Assembly: GCA_052387095.1 (NCBI GenBank)
Contig: JBQTJN010000028.1
Coordinates: 1 to 28,407 of the forward strand
DNA from: JBQTJN01 sp052387095
GTDB lineage: Bacteria; Pseudomonadota; Alphaproteobacteria; Micavibrionales; Micavibrionaceae
Direction of reading: 5' to 3'
DNA length: 28,407 nucleotides
In this document: positions 7,966 to 15,253 of the stretch, in pieces
Numbering within the stretch: position 1 is the stretch's first letter
Layout of the letters: every line of letters begins with the position of its first letter
The notes under the pieces: generated by a model
Database searches by the model: none
Told to the model about the DNA's origin: nothing
Seen by the model: only the letters and a program-made list of their open reading frames with translations
Program-made: the position numbers and the translations under genes

Positions 7966-8991
7966 CTAGCGGGAGAGCCGCCCGTCCGTGCCGGTGACGA
8001 CCCACTGGCTGCCATCAGGCTTTACTGAAATTACCGTTCCAAGGCCGGGTACTATATCACCGGTCTTGATACCCTGCATGACATCGCTGCCCTTCTGCGA
8101 GATCAGTGCCTTGCCGGGCTGGGCCGAACGCAGGATCCAGAGATCATCCGCTTTTTGCGCCTGTGCGGGGGCCGGCGGTGCCATTGCCGGTTTGGCCGCA
8201 GCCTCCTCCCCTGCTTTTTGCTGCTCTGCTTTCAGGGATTCAAGCTGCTTCTTCAGCGCGGCATTCTCATCTTTGAGGGATTTCAACGCGGCGCCTTCAT
8301 TTCCTTCATTTCTTTCAGAGGCTTTAACTTTTGCCTCGGATGTTTCAGCTTTTTGCTTCAGGTCGGCTTCCATGGCAGCAAAACGCGCCTGCCAGCTTGT
8401 TTCAAGCGCGGCCAGTTTCTCCGCCATTTCCCTTTCTTTTTCCGCCAGCAGCGCCCCGCTATCCTGCACGGGCACAGGCTCCATGGAAACGGCAGCCGCA
8501 TTCACATCGACTTCCGAAAGTTTACGGTCGGCAGGAATTGCAGGCACTTTCGGCACTTCAAGCAACGGATCTTCAATAACAGCCACATCAGGCGCCGCAC
8601 CCGCTGCCGGGGTTTCTTCGCCCGCCGCATTGATGGGCGCCGGCATGGGCGGCATGTCGCTGTTGCTGTCCAGTTCGTCAACTTCGATTGGCGCTTCCGT
8701 GGCGGGCGGCATGACGCTTCCATCGGGGAGCGGCGCCGTGTCTTCTCCGCCCAGCAGCATCCAGCCGGCTCCGAGAACAAAGACAACCATAATAATCAGG
8801 AGTTTTTTCCCGCCGAAAAAGCTTCGTTTTTTAACGGGTGTCGGCATGGCGCCGCCTTCGTCAAAATTGTCCTCCCAGTCTTCAGCCGGGAATTCGTCGG
8901 AAGCCTCGACATCAATGTCGAAATCATCCTCAAATCCGGTGTCGAAGGATTCATCGTCCGGGCGTTGTGTATTTTTCGGGTCGTCGTTCAT
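7966..8991 (-). CDS. icmG: DotF/IcmG, bitopic inner-membrane protein with coiled coil
   Basis: A 341-residue protein with a very acidic cytoplasmic N-terminus (residues 1-50), a lysine-rich stop-transfer and one membrane segment at about 63-80 (KLLIIMVVFVLGAGWMLL). A Pro/Ala-rich linker follows, then a coiled coil at about 180-255 (ALLAEKEREMAEKLAALE, SLKDENAALKKQLESL). The globular C-terminal domain begins at WILRSAQPGKALI and ends at SQWVVTGTDGRLSR. This architecture and the place between icmE and icmC fit IcmG/DotF, although Legionella IcmG is shorter (269 residues). The ATG at 8991 has TAGGA upstream; a TTG one codon earlier is less likely. The family contacts DotG and the coupling complex at the inner membrane. 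Confidence 0.82.
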   Translation of the reverse strand: MNDDPKNTQRPDDESFDTGFEDDFDIDVEASDEFPAEDWEDNFDEGGAMPTPVKKRSFFGGKKLLIIMVVFVLGAGWMLLGGEDTAPLPDGSVMPPATEAPIEVDELDSNSDMPPMPAPINAAGEETPAAGAAPDVAVIEDPLLEVPKVPAIPADRKLSEVDVNAAAVSMEPVPVQDSGALLAEKEREMAEKLAALETSWQARFAAMEADLKQKAETSEAKVKASERNEGNEGAALKSLKDENAALKKQLESLKAEQQKAGEEAAAKPAMAPPAPAQAQKADDLWILRSAQPGKALISQKGSDVMQGIKTGDIVPGLGTVISVKPDGSQWVVTGTDGRLSR

Positions 8992-9043
8992 CAAAAAAAT
9001 CCTAAACTTTGATTTTCAAAAACAGCAGGGGCCGCGAGGCAAC

Positions 9044-10330
9044 TTACTGCACTTCGCTGTTCGGGTCTATAACCGGCTCAAGGAACAATACGCCGATCGG
9101 GGTGCCCTTTTCGATGCGCACAAGTACCTGAATTTTCTCAAGTTCCTCGTCGATAATGCCGCGCAATTCCTGTCCCGCCTCCTCGACCCCCGAGGCGATT
9201 TCCTGCCCGGAATCGGTTTCTTCTTCGGATGAGGTCACCGTATCGCCGTTGATAGTGATGGTGGTGAGGCCCGATTCTGAAATCGCGCTGGCGGCGCCTT
9301 CCACGAAGGCGGCGGCCATGGGCAGGGCAATACGCTGCAGGTAGCGGTGATCGACTTCGGTTGCCATGGCCGGCAGGGTGGTTTTCGGATCAAGCGCCAC
9401 GGCCTCGATATCCTGGCTGATCCCCTTGACCACAATGGTATCGAAATTAAGCGTCAACAGATCGGTACGATCCTGCACTTCGAAATCGCCAAGCACACGG
9501 CTGCCGCGGAGCGGGCCGGAATTAATTTGTGCCACAACAGGGCCTGGCGCATCGCTGTTGGCTTCGGTGATCAACTGGGCATAGGCAATCTCGCCGGCCG
9601 GGAAAAGAATCACCTCGATCCGGTCCTCATTATTATTGAGATCATCCTGTTGGGCCGCAGCGGCCGCAATCTGCGCTTCTTTTTCCTGTTTCTGTTCGAG
9701 CCAATCAATGCCGGTCATAGAGCGCTGGCCGACAACGCGTTGCGCCCGGCTATCGAGAATCGCCTGCATTTGCGAGCTCATGGTGTCGGCCATTGCTTCG
9801 ACAGCGGCTTTACGGTCGGCTTCTGCCTGTTCCTGCGCGGCAAGAATGTCGGCGGCCTGTTCCGGTGCGACAGCCGGCTGCAGGGTTTCACGCGCCAGGC
9901 GTTCTTCCTGCAATTGCCGCCAGCGCTGCAGCGGATCTTCCGCGCTTTGTTCTTCTTCGGGCAGGCTCAAACCTTCCGTCGCGGGGTTGATCGGTGTTGG
10001 TAAGGCGCTCGTACCCTGTTTCTGTGCTTCCTCGACGCGGGCTTCATTTTCCTGTTCAACGGCCTCGCGGTAAACTGGCGAAACTTCGGTGTCGGCCGGG
10101 GGCGCCGAAACATCGGATCCCGCCCCTACATAGGACGGATCGGTGGGGTCGCCGACGCCGCCAAAAACAAGAATCGTGCCGAAGATAAGGATGGCCGCGC
10201 CGACAATCACGCCGATTTTCACCAGTGGATTGTCGCGCCATAAATCGCCCAGCGTTTTTTTCTTGTCGAAATCATCGAAGTTGGTGTCTGTCTGTAGATC
10301 CAGCGCTTCATCATCGAAATCATTGGTCAT
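9044..10330 (-). CDS. icmE: DotG/IcmE, VirB10-like transenvelope protein (compact form)
   Basis: A 428-residue protein with an acidic cytoplasmic N-terminus, one membrane segment at about residues 36-56 (VKIGVIVGAAILIFGTILVF), a Pro/Gln/Glu-rich periplasmic linker with coiled-coil character (ADILAAQEQAEADRKAAVEA), and a C-terminal VirB10-like domain. That domain carries FPAGEIAYAQLITEANSD, PGPVVAQINSGPLRGSRVLG and the helical segment around MAAAFVEGAASAISESG. The family spans both membranes and forms the central channel of Dot/Icm systems. Legionella DotG is about 1048 residues because of a long pentapeptide-repeat region, which is absent here. Its ATG overlaps the dotH stop by 4 bases. Confidence 0.92.
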   Translation of the reverse strand: MTNDFDDEALDLQTDTNFDDFDKKKTLGDLWRDNPLVKIGVIVGAAILIFGTILVFGGVGDPTDPSYVGAGSDVSAPPADTEVSPVYREAVEQENEARVEEAQKQGTSALPTPINPATEGLSLPEEEQSAEDPLQRWRQLQEERLARETLQPAVAPEQAADILAAQEQAEADRKAAVEAMADTMSSQMQAILDSRAQRVVGQRSMTGIDWLEQKQEKEAQIAAAAAQQDDLNNNEDRIEVILFPAGEIAYAQLITEANSDAPGPVVAQINSGPLRGSRVLGDFEVQDRTDLLTLNFDTIVVKGISQDIEAVALDPKTTLPAMATEVDHRYLQRIALPMAAAFVEGAASAISESGLTTITINGDTVTSSEEETDSGQEIASGVEEAGQELRGIIDEELEKIQVLVRIEKGTPIGVLFLEPVIDPNSEVQ

Positions 10331-11541
10331 GGCGCGGTCCTTTCCGGCATGTCATGGCGCTCGGCCACACGGGCGCGCACCATTTTGCCGTTATCCGAAA
10401 GCAGTAGCACGGGCGCCGCATTCAGCGCATAAACATTCATACCGTCGGCCGAGGACACGGAACTGGTCCAACTGGGCGAAAGCAGCGTCAGCGGTGTACG
10501 GATATAGGTGAGCTTGCCAAGGCGATAGGCGCTGGTACGCCCGTCCACGCCGGTCACATCGAGACGCGTGACCGAAGCCGGCGGAATGCCTTGTAGGATC
10601 GATGTAATATTTGCGTCCCCGGCCGTGGTCGTGATCATACCCTGTTCAATCAGCGGCACTTCGGCGAGCGGGCCATATTCGGGGATGATGGCGTCAAAGC
10701 GGTAATGAACCATGTCTCGGCTGGTTTCAATCGAGAGAATGACAGGTGTTTTCAGCGTCAGCAGGCGGATGGAAATATTGCCGGCCGCGAATTCAGATTG
10801 CGGCGAGATGCGGATAATATGTGAGCCGTCGCCGGATCCTGCTTCGACAATTTCAAAATTTCCGGCCCAGCTGATGTCCTCAATCGGCCACGGTGCGCCC
10901 GAAGCATCAAGAATATTCAGTGTCGTCACATTGCCGTAGGCGACTTTAATGGTGGAGGGTTTGGTGCCGGGATCGAGTGAAATGGTTTCCACTGCAACTT
11001 CCGGGCGCGGGTTTGGATAGACCGGCACCTCGACGGATTCCTGTGTGCGGTCGAATTGTTCAAGCAATTGCCGTATCTCGTCGGGGCGTAAAGGCAGAAT
11101 GCCCTGGAGGGCGGCATCGAAGGCCTGCTGGCGGGCTTCCGCCTGCAATTGCTCGGTGGAAGGCTGCGGGACCTGGCTGGCCGGGTCATTCAGGCCCGGC
11201 TCCGGTGCGAGCGCGGCGTTGTTTTCAAAAAAATCGGGGACCGGCGGCGGCGTCTCGCCCGGCAGCATGGGCGGGGCATCCGGCGGCTGACTGAGCGCAG
11301 TGGCGGTCGGCAGGATGGGGGCGGGCGCCGGGTCTTGCGGAGCGGCGGACGTTGTCGTTGGGGTGGTTTCTTCTAGTGCCTCCGTTGTTTCAGGCAGGAG
11401 CGGCGGCGTTTCATCAACGGTCTCCACCTGTGAAGCAGCCTCCGTCTGGGCCGATACAGGCGTATGGAAACCCGTAAGGAGACTCCATCCGAAAAGGAAG
11501 AGACCGGCCATAAAAAATGCTTTGGAAGAGGGGCGGCGCAT
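10327..11541 (-). CDS. icmK: DotH/IcmK, outer-membrane core subunit
   Basis: A 404-residue exported protein with a signal peptide ending near TPVSAQ (residues 27-32). A long Pro/Thr/Glu-rich low-complexity segment (about 33-115) follows, then a helical stretch FDAALQGILPLRPDEIRQLL that is typical of DotH/TraN. The C-terminal half is beta-rich: VAYGNVTTLNILDASGAPWPI, IRISPQSEFAAGNISIRL, and MNVYALNAAPVLLLSDNG. Legionella DotH is 361 residues. With DotC and DotD it forms the outer-membrane ring. No good ribosome site precedes the ATG at 11541. Gene order and overlap with dotG support the call. Confidence 0.92.
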   Translation of the reverse strand: MRRPSSKAFFMAGLFLFGWSLLTGFHTPVSAQTEAASQVETVDETPPLLPETTEALEETTPTTTSAAPQDPAPAPILPTATALSQPPDAPPMLPGETPPPVPDFFENNAALAPEPGLNDPASQVPQPSTEQLQAEARQQAFDAALQGILPLRPDEIRQLLEQFDRTQESVEVPVYPNPRPEVAVETISLDPGTKPSTIKVAYGNVTTLNILDASGAPWPIEDISWAGNFEIVEAGSGDGSHIIRISPQSEFAAGNISIRLLTLKTPVILSIETSRDMVHYRFDAIIPEYGPLAEVPLIEQGMITTTAGDANITSILQGIPPASVTRLDVTGVDGRTSAYRLGKLTYIRTPLTLLSPSWTSSVSSADGMNVYALNAAPVLLLSDNGKMVRARVAERHDMPERTAP

Positions 11542-11576
11542 CAGAAAAATATAAAGTTCCTAGGGGTTTAACTTAC

Positions 11577-11593
11577 CTATATTAAGAATATAG
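11577..11593. promoter_or_regulatory. AT-rich perfect inverted repeat between dotI and dotH
   Basis: CTATATT-AAG-AATATAG is a perfect 7-base inverted repeat in the 139-base gap (11542-11680) between dotI and dotH. It sits 36 bases upstream of the dotH start. It could be an operator or a promoter region allowing dotH to be transcribed separately. The rest of the gap shows a TGTCAcctgTCA-like short repeat at 11609-11619 but no gene. Confidence 0.25.
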
Positions 11594-11680
11594 CCTTGTT
11601 CGCGGGATGTCACCTGTCATTTCATGGAAAATACGAAAACATCCCTGTGAATCCGCGGGTCTTGCGATCCTTTGCTTTTT

Positions 11681-12379
11681 TTAGCGCCCCACAGCGATCC
11701 ACTGCTCGATGCCGACCCCGTTCGGGCTCTCGAGGTGCGGTACACGCACAACGACCAGTGTGATGAGCAGATTATCCTGTTTCGTGCGCGCGCCCGACTG
11801 GTATGTGACGACCATCGGCAGCTGGATAATCCATTGATATCGCCCGTTGACCAGTCCCTCAGATTCCAGAATGGGGGCGCCTTGCGGTGCGGCGGTCACG
11901 ACCTGCTGATTGGCTTCGACCATCTCGATGATGCGGGATTTTTGCAGCGCGGCCGTAAAGCTTTCCCAGCCCTTGCGCGTAAAGTTGCGCGAGGATCCCT
12001 GCAGGCGTCTGCGGTAATCATTAAACCCGAAGGTCATGACTTCTGTTGTCGCCTGCGCCACCCAGGACATCAGGGCCGGTGTGCTGAGATTAGGTTCGCT
12101 GAGCGCGACCATCGGGACAAGGCGGCCATCCTCGGTTGTGGCGAAATAGCGGTTTTCAGGCTGGTGCACCTGGATCACGAAATACATGGCGCCGAGCAGG
12201 CCGAGGATGACAATGCCCTCCAGCATGGCAAGACGTAATAAGGTCCGGTAACCGTCGCGGTAGAATTCATTGCGCATCACCACGGCGCCAAGGCCGCCCG
12301 TATCGCCCTGCGCAGCCGCCGGGGCGGCTTTCAGCTTCAGTCTGAAACCTGTCTTCGGTGCGGATTCGGGAGGGGTCAT
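11681..12379 (-). CDS. icmL: DotI/IcmL, inner-membrane secretion protein
   Basis: A 232-residue protein, close to Legionella DotI (212). A short cytoplasmic N-terminus leads to FYRDGYRTLLRLAMLEG and a single membrane segment at about residues 56-75 (IVILGLLGAMYFVIQV). The periplasmic VirB8-like domain includes RYFATTEDGRLVPMVALSEP, FNDYRRRLQGSSRNFTRKGW, and a C-terminal LLITLVVVRVPHLESPNGVGIEQW. DotI is the functional counterpart of VirB8 in type IVB systems. The ATG at 12379 is preferred over a TTG three codons upstream. It is the first gene of block 1 and is divergent from the exported-paralogue genes. Confidence 0.94.
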   Translation of the reverse strand: MTPPESAPKTGFRLKLKAAPAAAQGDTGGLGAVVMRNEFYRDGYRTLLRLAMLEGIVILGLLGAMYFVIQVHQPENRYFATTEDGRLVPMVALSEPNLSTPALMSWVAQATTEVMTFGFNDYRRRLQGSSRNFTRKGWESFTAALQKSRIIEMVEANQQVVTAAPQGAPILESEGLVNGRYQWIIQLPMVVTYQSGARTKQDNLLITLVVVRVPHLESPNGVGIEQWIAVGR

Positions 12380-12528
12380 GCTTATCAACGCAAATTAAGA
12401 GGACATATCAATCATTTATTCTCCCTCAAAATCGGAATTTTCACAAGAGACGGGCGCAATTTTTAGTCTTTTGTCATTATGAAGCGTGTAATTGCCTCAA
12501 GGCTTATGATAAAATGAACCTTGGTAGG

Positions 12529-12550
12529 ACACTTAATCCCTTTTAAGTGT
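12529..12550. promoter_or_regulatory. Perfect inverted repeat in the dotI / exported-paralogue divergent region
   Basis: ACACTTAA-tccctt-TTAAGTGT is a perfect 8-base inverted repeat in the 220-base divergent intergenic region (12380-12599). It lies 50 bases before the first exported-paralogue gene and 150 bases upstream of dotI, a good position for a shared operator. A related half (ACACTTAAGT) occurs at 27669-27678 upstream of lemA. No confident -35/-10 pair was found. The region also has GCCT-caa-GGC at about 12494-12503 and is otherwise without genes. Confidence 0.35.
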
Positions 12551-12599
12551 GTGTGGGCATTATATTGAAATATATTAAACGGTGGGGCACAGGTCCTTG

Positions 12600-13931
12600 A
12601 TGGGCTTTCATAAAAAATATTCGCAGGCGTTGCTGTCCGGCATGGCGGTCCTGGTTCTCGCGGGGGGAATGATATTCTTCCATCCGCAGAAATCATACGC
12701 GCTGGCGGTGTGCGTGCCCCCGGCCGGGTGTCCTGTTCTCAACATTCCCCCGCTTATCGCCGACATCAACACGCAGCTGACGAAGTTTCACAAAGTAAAC
12801 CGTAATTTTATTATGGACTTCATCAGCCAGTCTTTTCAGGCGCATGAAAACTGGCTGACCGGCGATTTCTTCAAAAATAAAATCAAACCGACCATGCAGG
12901 GCATGACGCAGCAGCTCTCCGCCGTGTCGATGCAGCAGGTGGCGCTGATGGGCATGTTTTTAGACGCCAAACAACAATTGGAAACGCAGCGTCTGTTCCA
13001 GGAACTGCAAGCCGAGGCGCAGCGCGATTATCAGCCCTCGGAAGATTTTTGCTGGTTCGGCACGGCGGCGCGTTCACTCTCCGCATCCGAAAACACATCC
13101 CGGTTCCGTGCTGCTGCGCTGGATGCGCGTCAAATGAAGCGTCATTTGCGCCATACGGACCTCATGGGGTCCGAGGATCTGACTGCGGATAAAGATAAAT
13201 TACTCCGCTTCGATCAGTTCGTAAAAAAATACTGTGATCCCGCCGACAATAATTTCAGCGGCACGGATACGGGCCTCAGCGTAATATGTCCTGCGCAAGG
13301 ACCGCGCCCGAACATGGACATTGATTACACGCGCCTGGTCGAGGATCGCCGCACCCTCGACGCTGAATTTAAGCCAGGCACAGTAGATGCGGACGCGCAG
13401 GACATTCTGGCTATGGGCAATAATCTCTATGGCCACACCGTTATGAATCGCTACAGTGATTTGAGCCAGGCGAAAAATCAGGACATTTACATGGCGCTGC
13501 GCGCCCTGGTTGCGCGCCGCAACGTCGCCGAAAATTCCTTTAATTCGATCGTCGCGATGAAATCCAGCGGCAGTGATCCGATGGCAGGCGCCGCCGCAAC
13601 CTCCGGCTTCCTCGGCGCGCTGCTGAAGGAGCTCGGCGTTCCGGACAATGAAATCTTCCAGATGATTGGTGAAAAACCCAGTCATTACGCGCAGCTGGAA
13701 ATTCTCGCCAAGAAAATTTATCAAAACCCCGATTTCTTTGCCAATCTCTACGACACGCCGGCCAACGTCGCGCGCAAAGGCGTGGCCCTCAAGGCGATTG
13801 AGCTGATGCTGGACCGCGCGATTTATGAAAGCCAGGTGCGCCAGGAAATGGTGACATCCGTCCTGCTTGCGCAGCGCCTCCGCGGCCAGATGGAGCGGGC
13901 CGGCAGCAGGTTGTCCGGAGGCAGGGAATGA
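12600..13931 (+). CDS. Exported protein, paralogue 1 of a three-gene family, unknown function
   Basis: A 443-residue protein with a signal peptide (hydrophobic 10-27, cleavage near SYA/34). I do not recognise the family. The mature part starts with a cysteine pair CVPPAGC. A long helical region contains the hallmark MFLDAKQQLETQRLFQEL followed by AQRDYQPSEDFCWFG. A second cysteine block, KKYCDPADNN...SVICP, follows. The C-terminal half has DIDYTRLVEDRRTLDAEF, ILAMGNNLYGH, SFNSIVAMKSSG, and the very conserved SHYAQLEILAKKIYQNPDF and LYDTPANVARKGVALKAIEL. The ATG at 12600 has AGG seven bases upstream; a GTG at 12582 is possible. It is divergent from dotI, so a role in the secretion apparatus, such as a VirB5-like surface part, is inference only. 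Confidence 0.85.
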   Translation: MGFHKKYSQALLSGMAVLVLAGGMIFFHPQKSYALAVCVPPAGCPVLNIPPLIADINTQLTKFHKVNRNFIMDFISQSFQAHENWLTGDFFKNKIKPTMQGMTQQLSAVSMQQVALMGMFLDAKQQLETQRLFQELQAEAQRDYQPSEDFCWFGTAARSLSASENTSRFRAAALDARQMKRHLRHTDLMGSEDLTADKDKLLRFDQFVKKYCDPADNNFSGTDTGLSVICPAQGPRPNMDIDYTRLVEDRRTLDAEFKPGTVDADAQDILAMGNNLYGHTVMNRYSDLSQAKNQDIYMALRALVARRNVAENSFNSIVAMKSSGSDPMAGAAATSGFLGALLKELGVPDNEIFQMIGEKPSHYAQLEILAKKIYQNPDFFANLYDTPANVARKGVALKAIELMLDRAIYESQVRQEMVTSVLLAQRLRGQMERAGSRLSGGRE

Positions 13932-15253
13932 GAAAAGAATTTTTACAGCCGCGCCGGACATTTCTCCGAATTTTTTCCGGCACGCTGATTTTGATGTGCG
14001 TAGCGGGAATTTTTTCACGCTCCGCTTATGCACAATCAGGCGGTCCGCCACCCTGCTCAGTTGTGTATGTAGGGGTTACTGCTTCCGAAGGCGCAAATTG
14101 GGTGCAGACTGTTGCTAAAATCACGGCGCATGTCACAAAGGAGTTCGCAGCGCTTGAAACATGGTATGTCGATGTGTTTTTTGAGCAGGCCTGGAAGCCC
14201 GCCTTTCAGAAAATGACCGCGCAGGTGAGCGCCGTCGCCATGCAGCAAACCATGATTTTCGGCACGTTTTTAGACGCCAAGCACCAGCTGGAGACGCAGC
14301 AGGTCCTGCAAAAATTATCCGCGCGCGCTCACAAAGATTATCATCCGAGTACGGGTCTGTGCGAATTCGGCTCCGGCGCGAAAAGTCTCGCGGCTTCCGA
14401 GCGCAAGGGCGAATATAATGCGCTGATCCTGGCGCAACATGCGCAGGACCGCGCGGTCGGCAGCGCTTACACGGCTGCCGCAGAATCAAGCCGTGACATT
14501 TCGGCACGCTTCGCGCAGTTCAAGAAAAAATTCTGCGACCCGCAGGATAATAATGGCGGCCTGCAAAGTATCTGCGAACCGGAGACGGTCGTCATGCCGC
14601 CAGAGGATTCTCCGGCGCCTGAATCAAAGATCAACAAAGATATTGATTTTATGCGTACGGTCGAAATGCCCTGGACCCTCAATGTTGATTTTACCGATGC
14701 CACCGTTAAGGATACCGACGAGGAAGAGGTTCTGGCGCTGGCCAGCAATTTATACGGTCACGTGGTTCCACCGCATGTTCCCGTTGAATACACCATAGAG
14801 GGCGGAAAAAACGTCATTAGGAAGGAGTGGAAAAAAAGCTACATGGATTTGCGCGCTGTTCTTGCCAAGCGCAGCGTCGCCCAGAATTCCTATAACGCGA
14901 TTGTCGGCATGAAATCCGGCGGCACGGCCGGCTCGAAACAATATCTCAAGGCGCTTGTAGAGGATCTGGGTGTGAGCCCTGCCGATGCCGAGAAAATGAT
15001 CGGTAAAGATCCGAGTTATCACGCGCAGATGGAAATTTTGACGAAAAAAATCTATCAAAACCCGGATTTCTATACCAACTTGTATGACAAGCCCGTCAAT
15101 GTCGCGCGTAAGGGCGTGGCGCTGCAGGCCATCACGCTGATGCAGAAATTCGACCTGTTTAAAAGCTATCTGAGAAATGAGGCGTCGCTCTCCGTATTGC
15201 TGGAAATTGCAATCGACGAGGCGCGGGATCAACTTGAAAACAAAAAAGACTAG
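13928..15253 (+). CDS. Exported protein, paralogue 2 of a three-gene family, unknown function
   Basis: A 441-residue paralogue of the preceding gene. The signal peptide has its hydrophobic core at about 12-29 and ends at SAYA/35. Shared blocks occur in the same order: TFLDAKHQLETQQVLQKL, AHKDYHPSTGLCEFG, KKFCDPQDNNGGLQSIC, DIDFMRTVEMPWTLNVDF, VLALASNLYGH, SYNAIVGMKSGG, SYHAQMEILTKKIYQNPDF, LYDKPVNVARKGVALQAI. It differs from paralogue 1 in the N-terminal 60 residues, an acidic/proline insert after the second cysteine block (VVMPPEDSPAPES), and an insert after SNLYGH. Its ATG overlaps the upstream stop by 4 bases (ATGA), so the two are translationally coupled. The function is unknown. Confidence 0.85.
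   Translation: MRKEFLQPRRTFLRIFSGTLILMCVAGIFSRSAYAQSGGPPPCSVVYVGVTASEGANWVQTVAKITAHVTKEFAALETWYVDVFFEQAWKPAFQKMTAQVSAVAMQQTMIFGTFLDAKHQLETQQVLQKLSARAHKDYHPSTGLCEFGSGAKSLAASERKGEYNALILAQHAQDRAVGSAYTAAAESSRDISARFAQFKKKFCDPQDNNGGLQSICEPETVVMPPEDSPAPESKINKDIDFMRTVEMPWTLNVDFTDATVKDTDEEEVLALASNLYGHVVPPHVPVEYTIEGGKNVIRKEWKKSYMDLRAVLAKRSVAQNSYNAIVGMKSGGTAGSKQYLKALVEDLGVSPADAEKMIGKDPSYHAQMEILTKKIYQNPDFYTNLYDKPVNVARKGVALQAITLMQKFDLFKSYLRNEASLSVLLEIAIDEARDQLENKKD

Noticed and set aside
7988..9232. Plus-strand open frame of about 414 codons antisense to dotF and the end of dotG
   Set aside because: Ser/Ala/Gly-rich translation without domain features; it mirrors the low-complexity dotF on the other strand.
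12582..12599. GTG start for exported paralogue 1
   Set aside because: The ATG at 12600 has a spaced AGG and gives a normal signal peptide; the longer form adds six unlikely residues.
13200..14051. Minus-strand open frame of about 283 codons under exported paralogues 1 and 2
   Set aside because: It is antisense to two clear paralogues with conserved protein blocks; similar mirror frames occur under the other paralogues, as expected from shared coding sequence.
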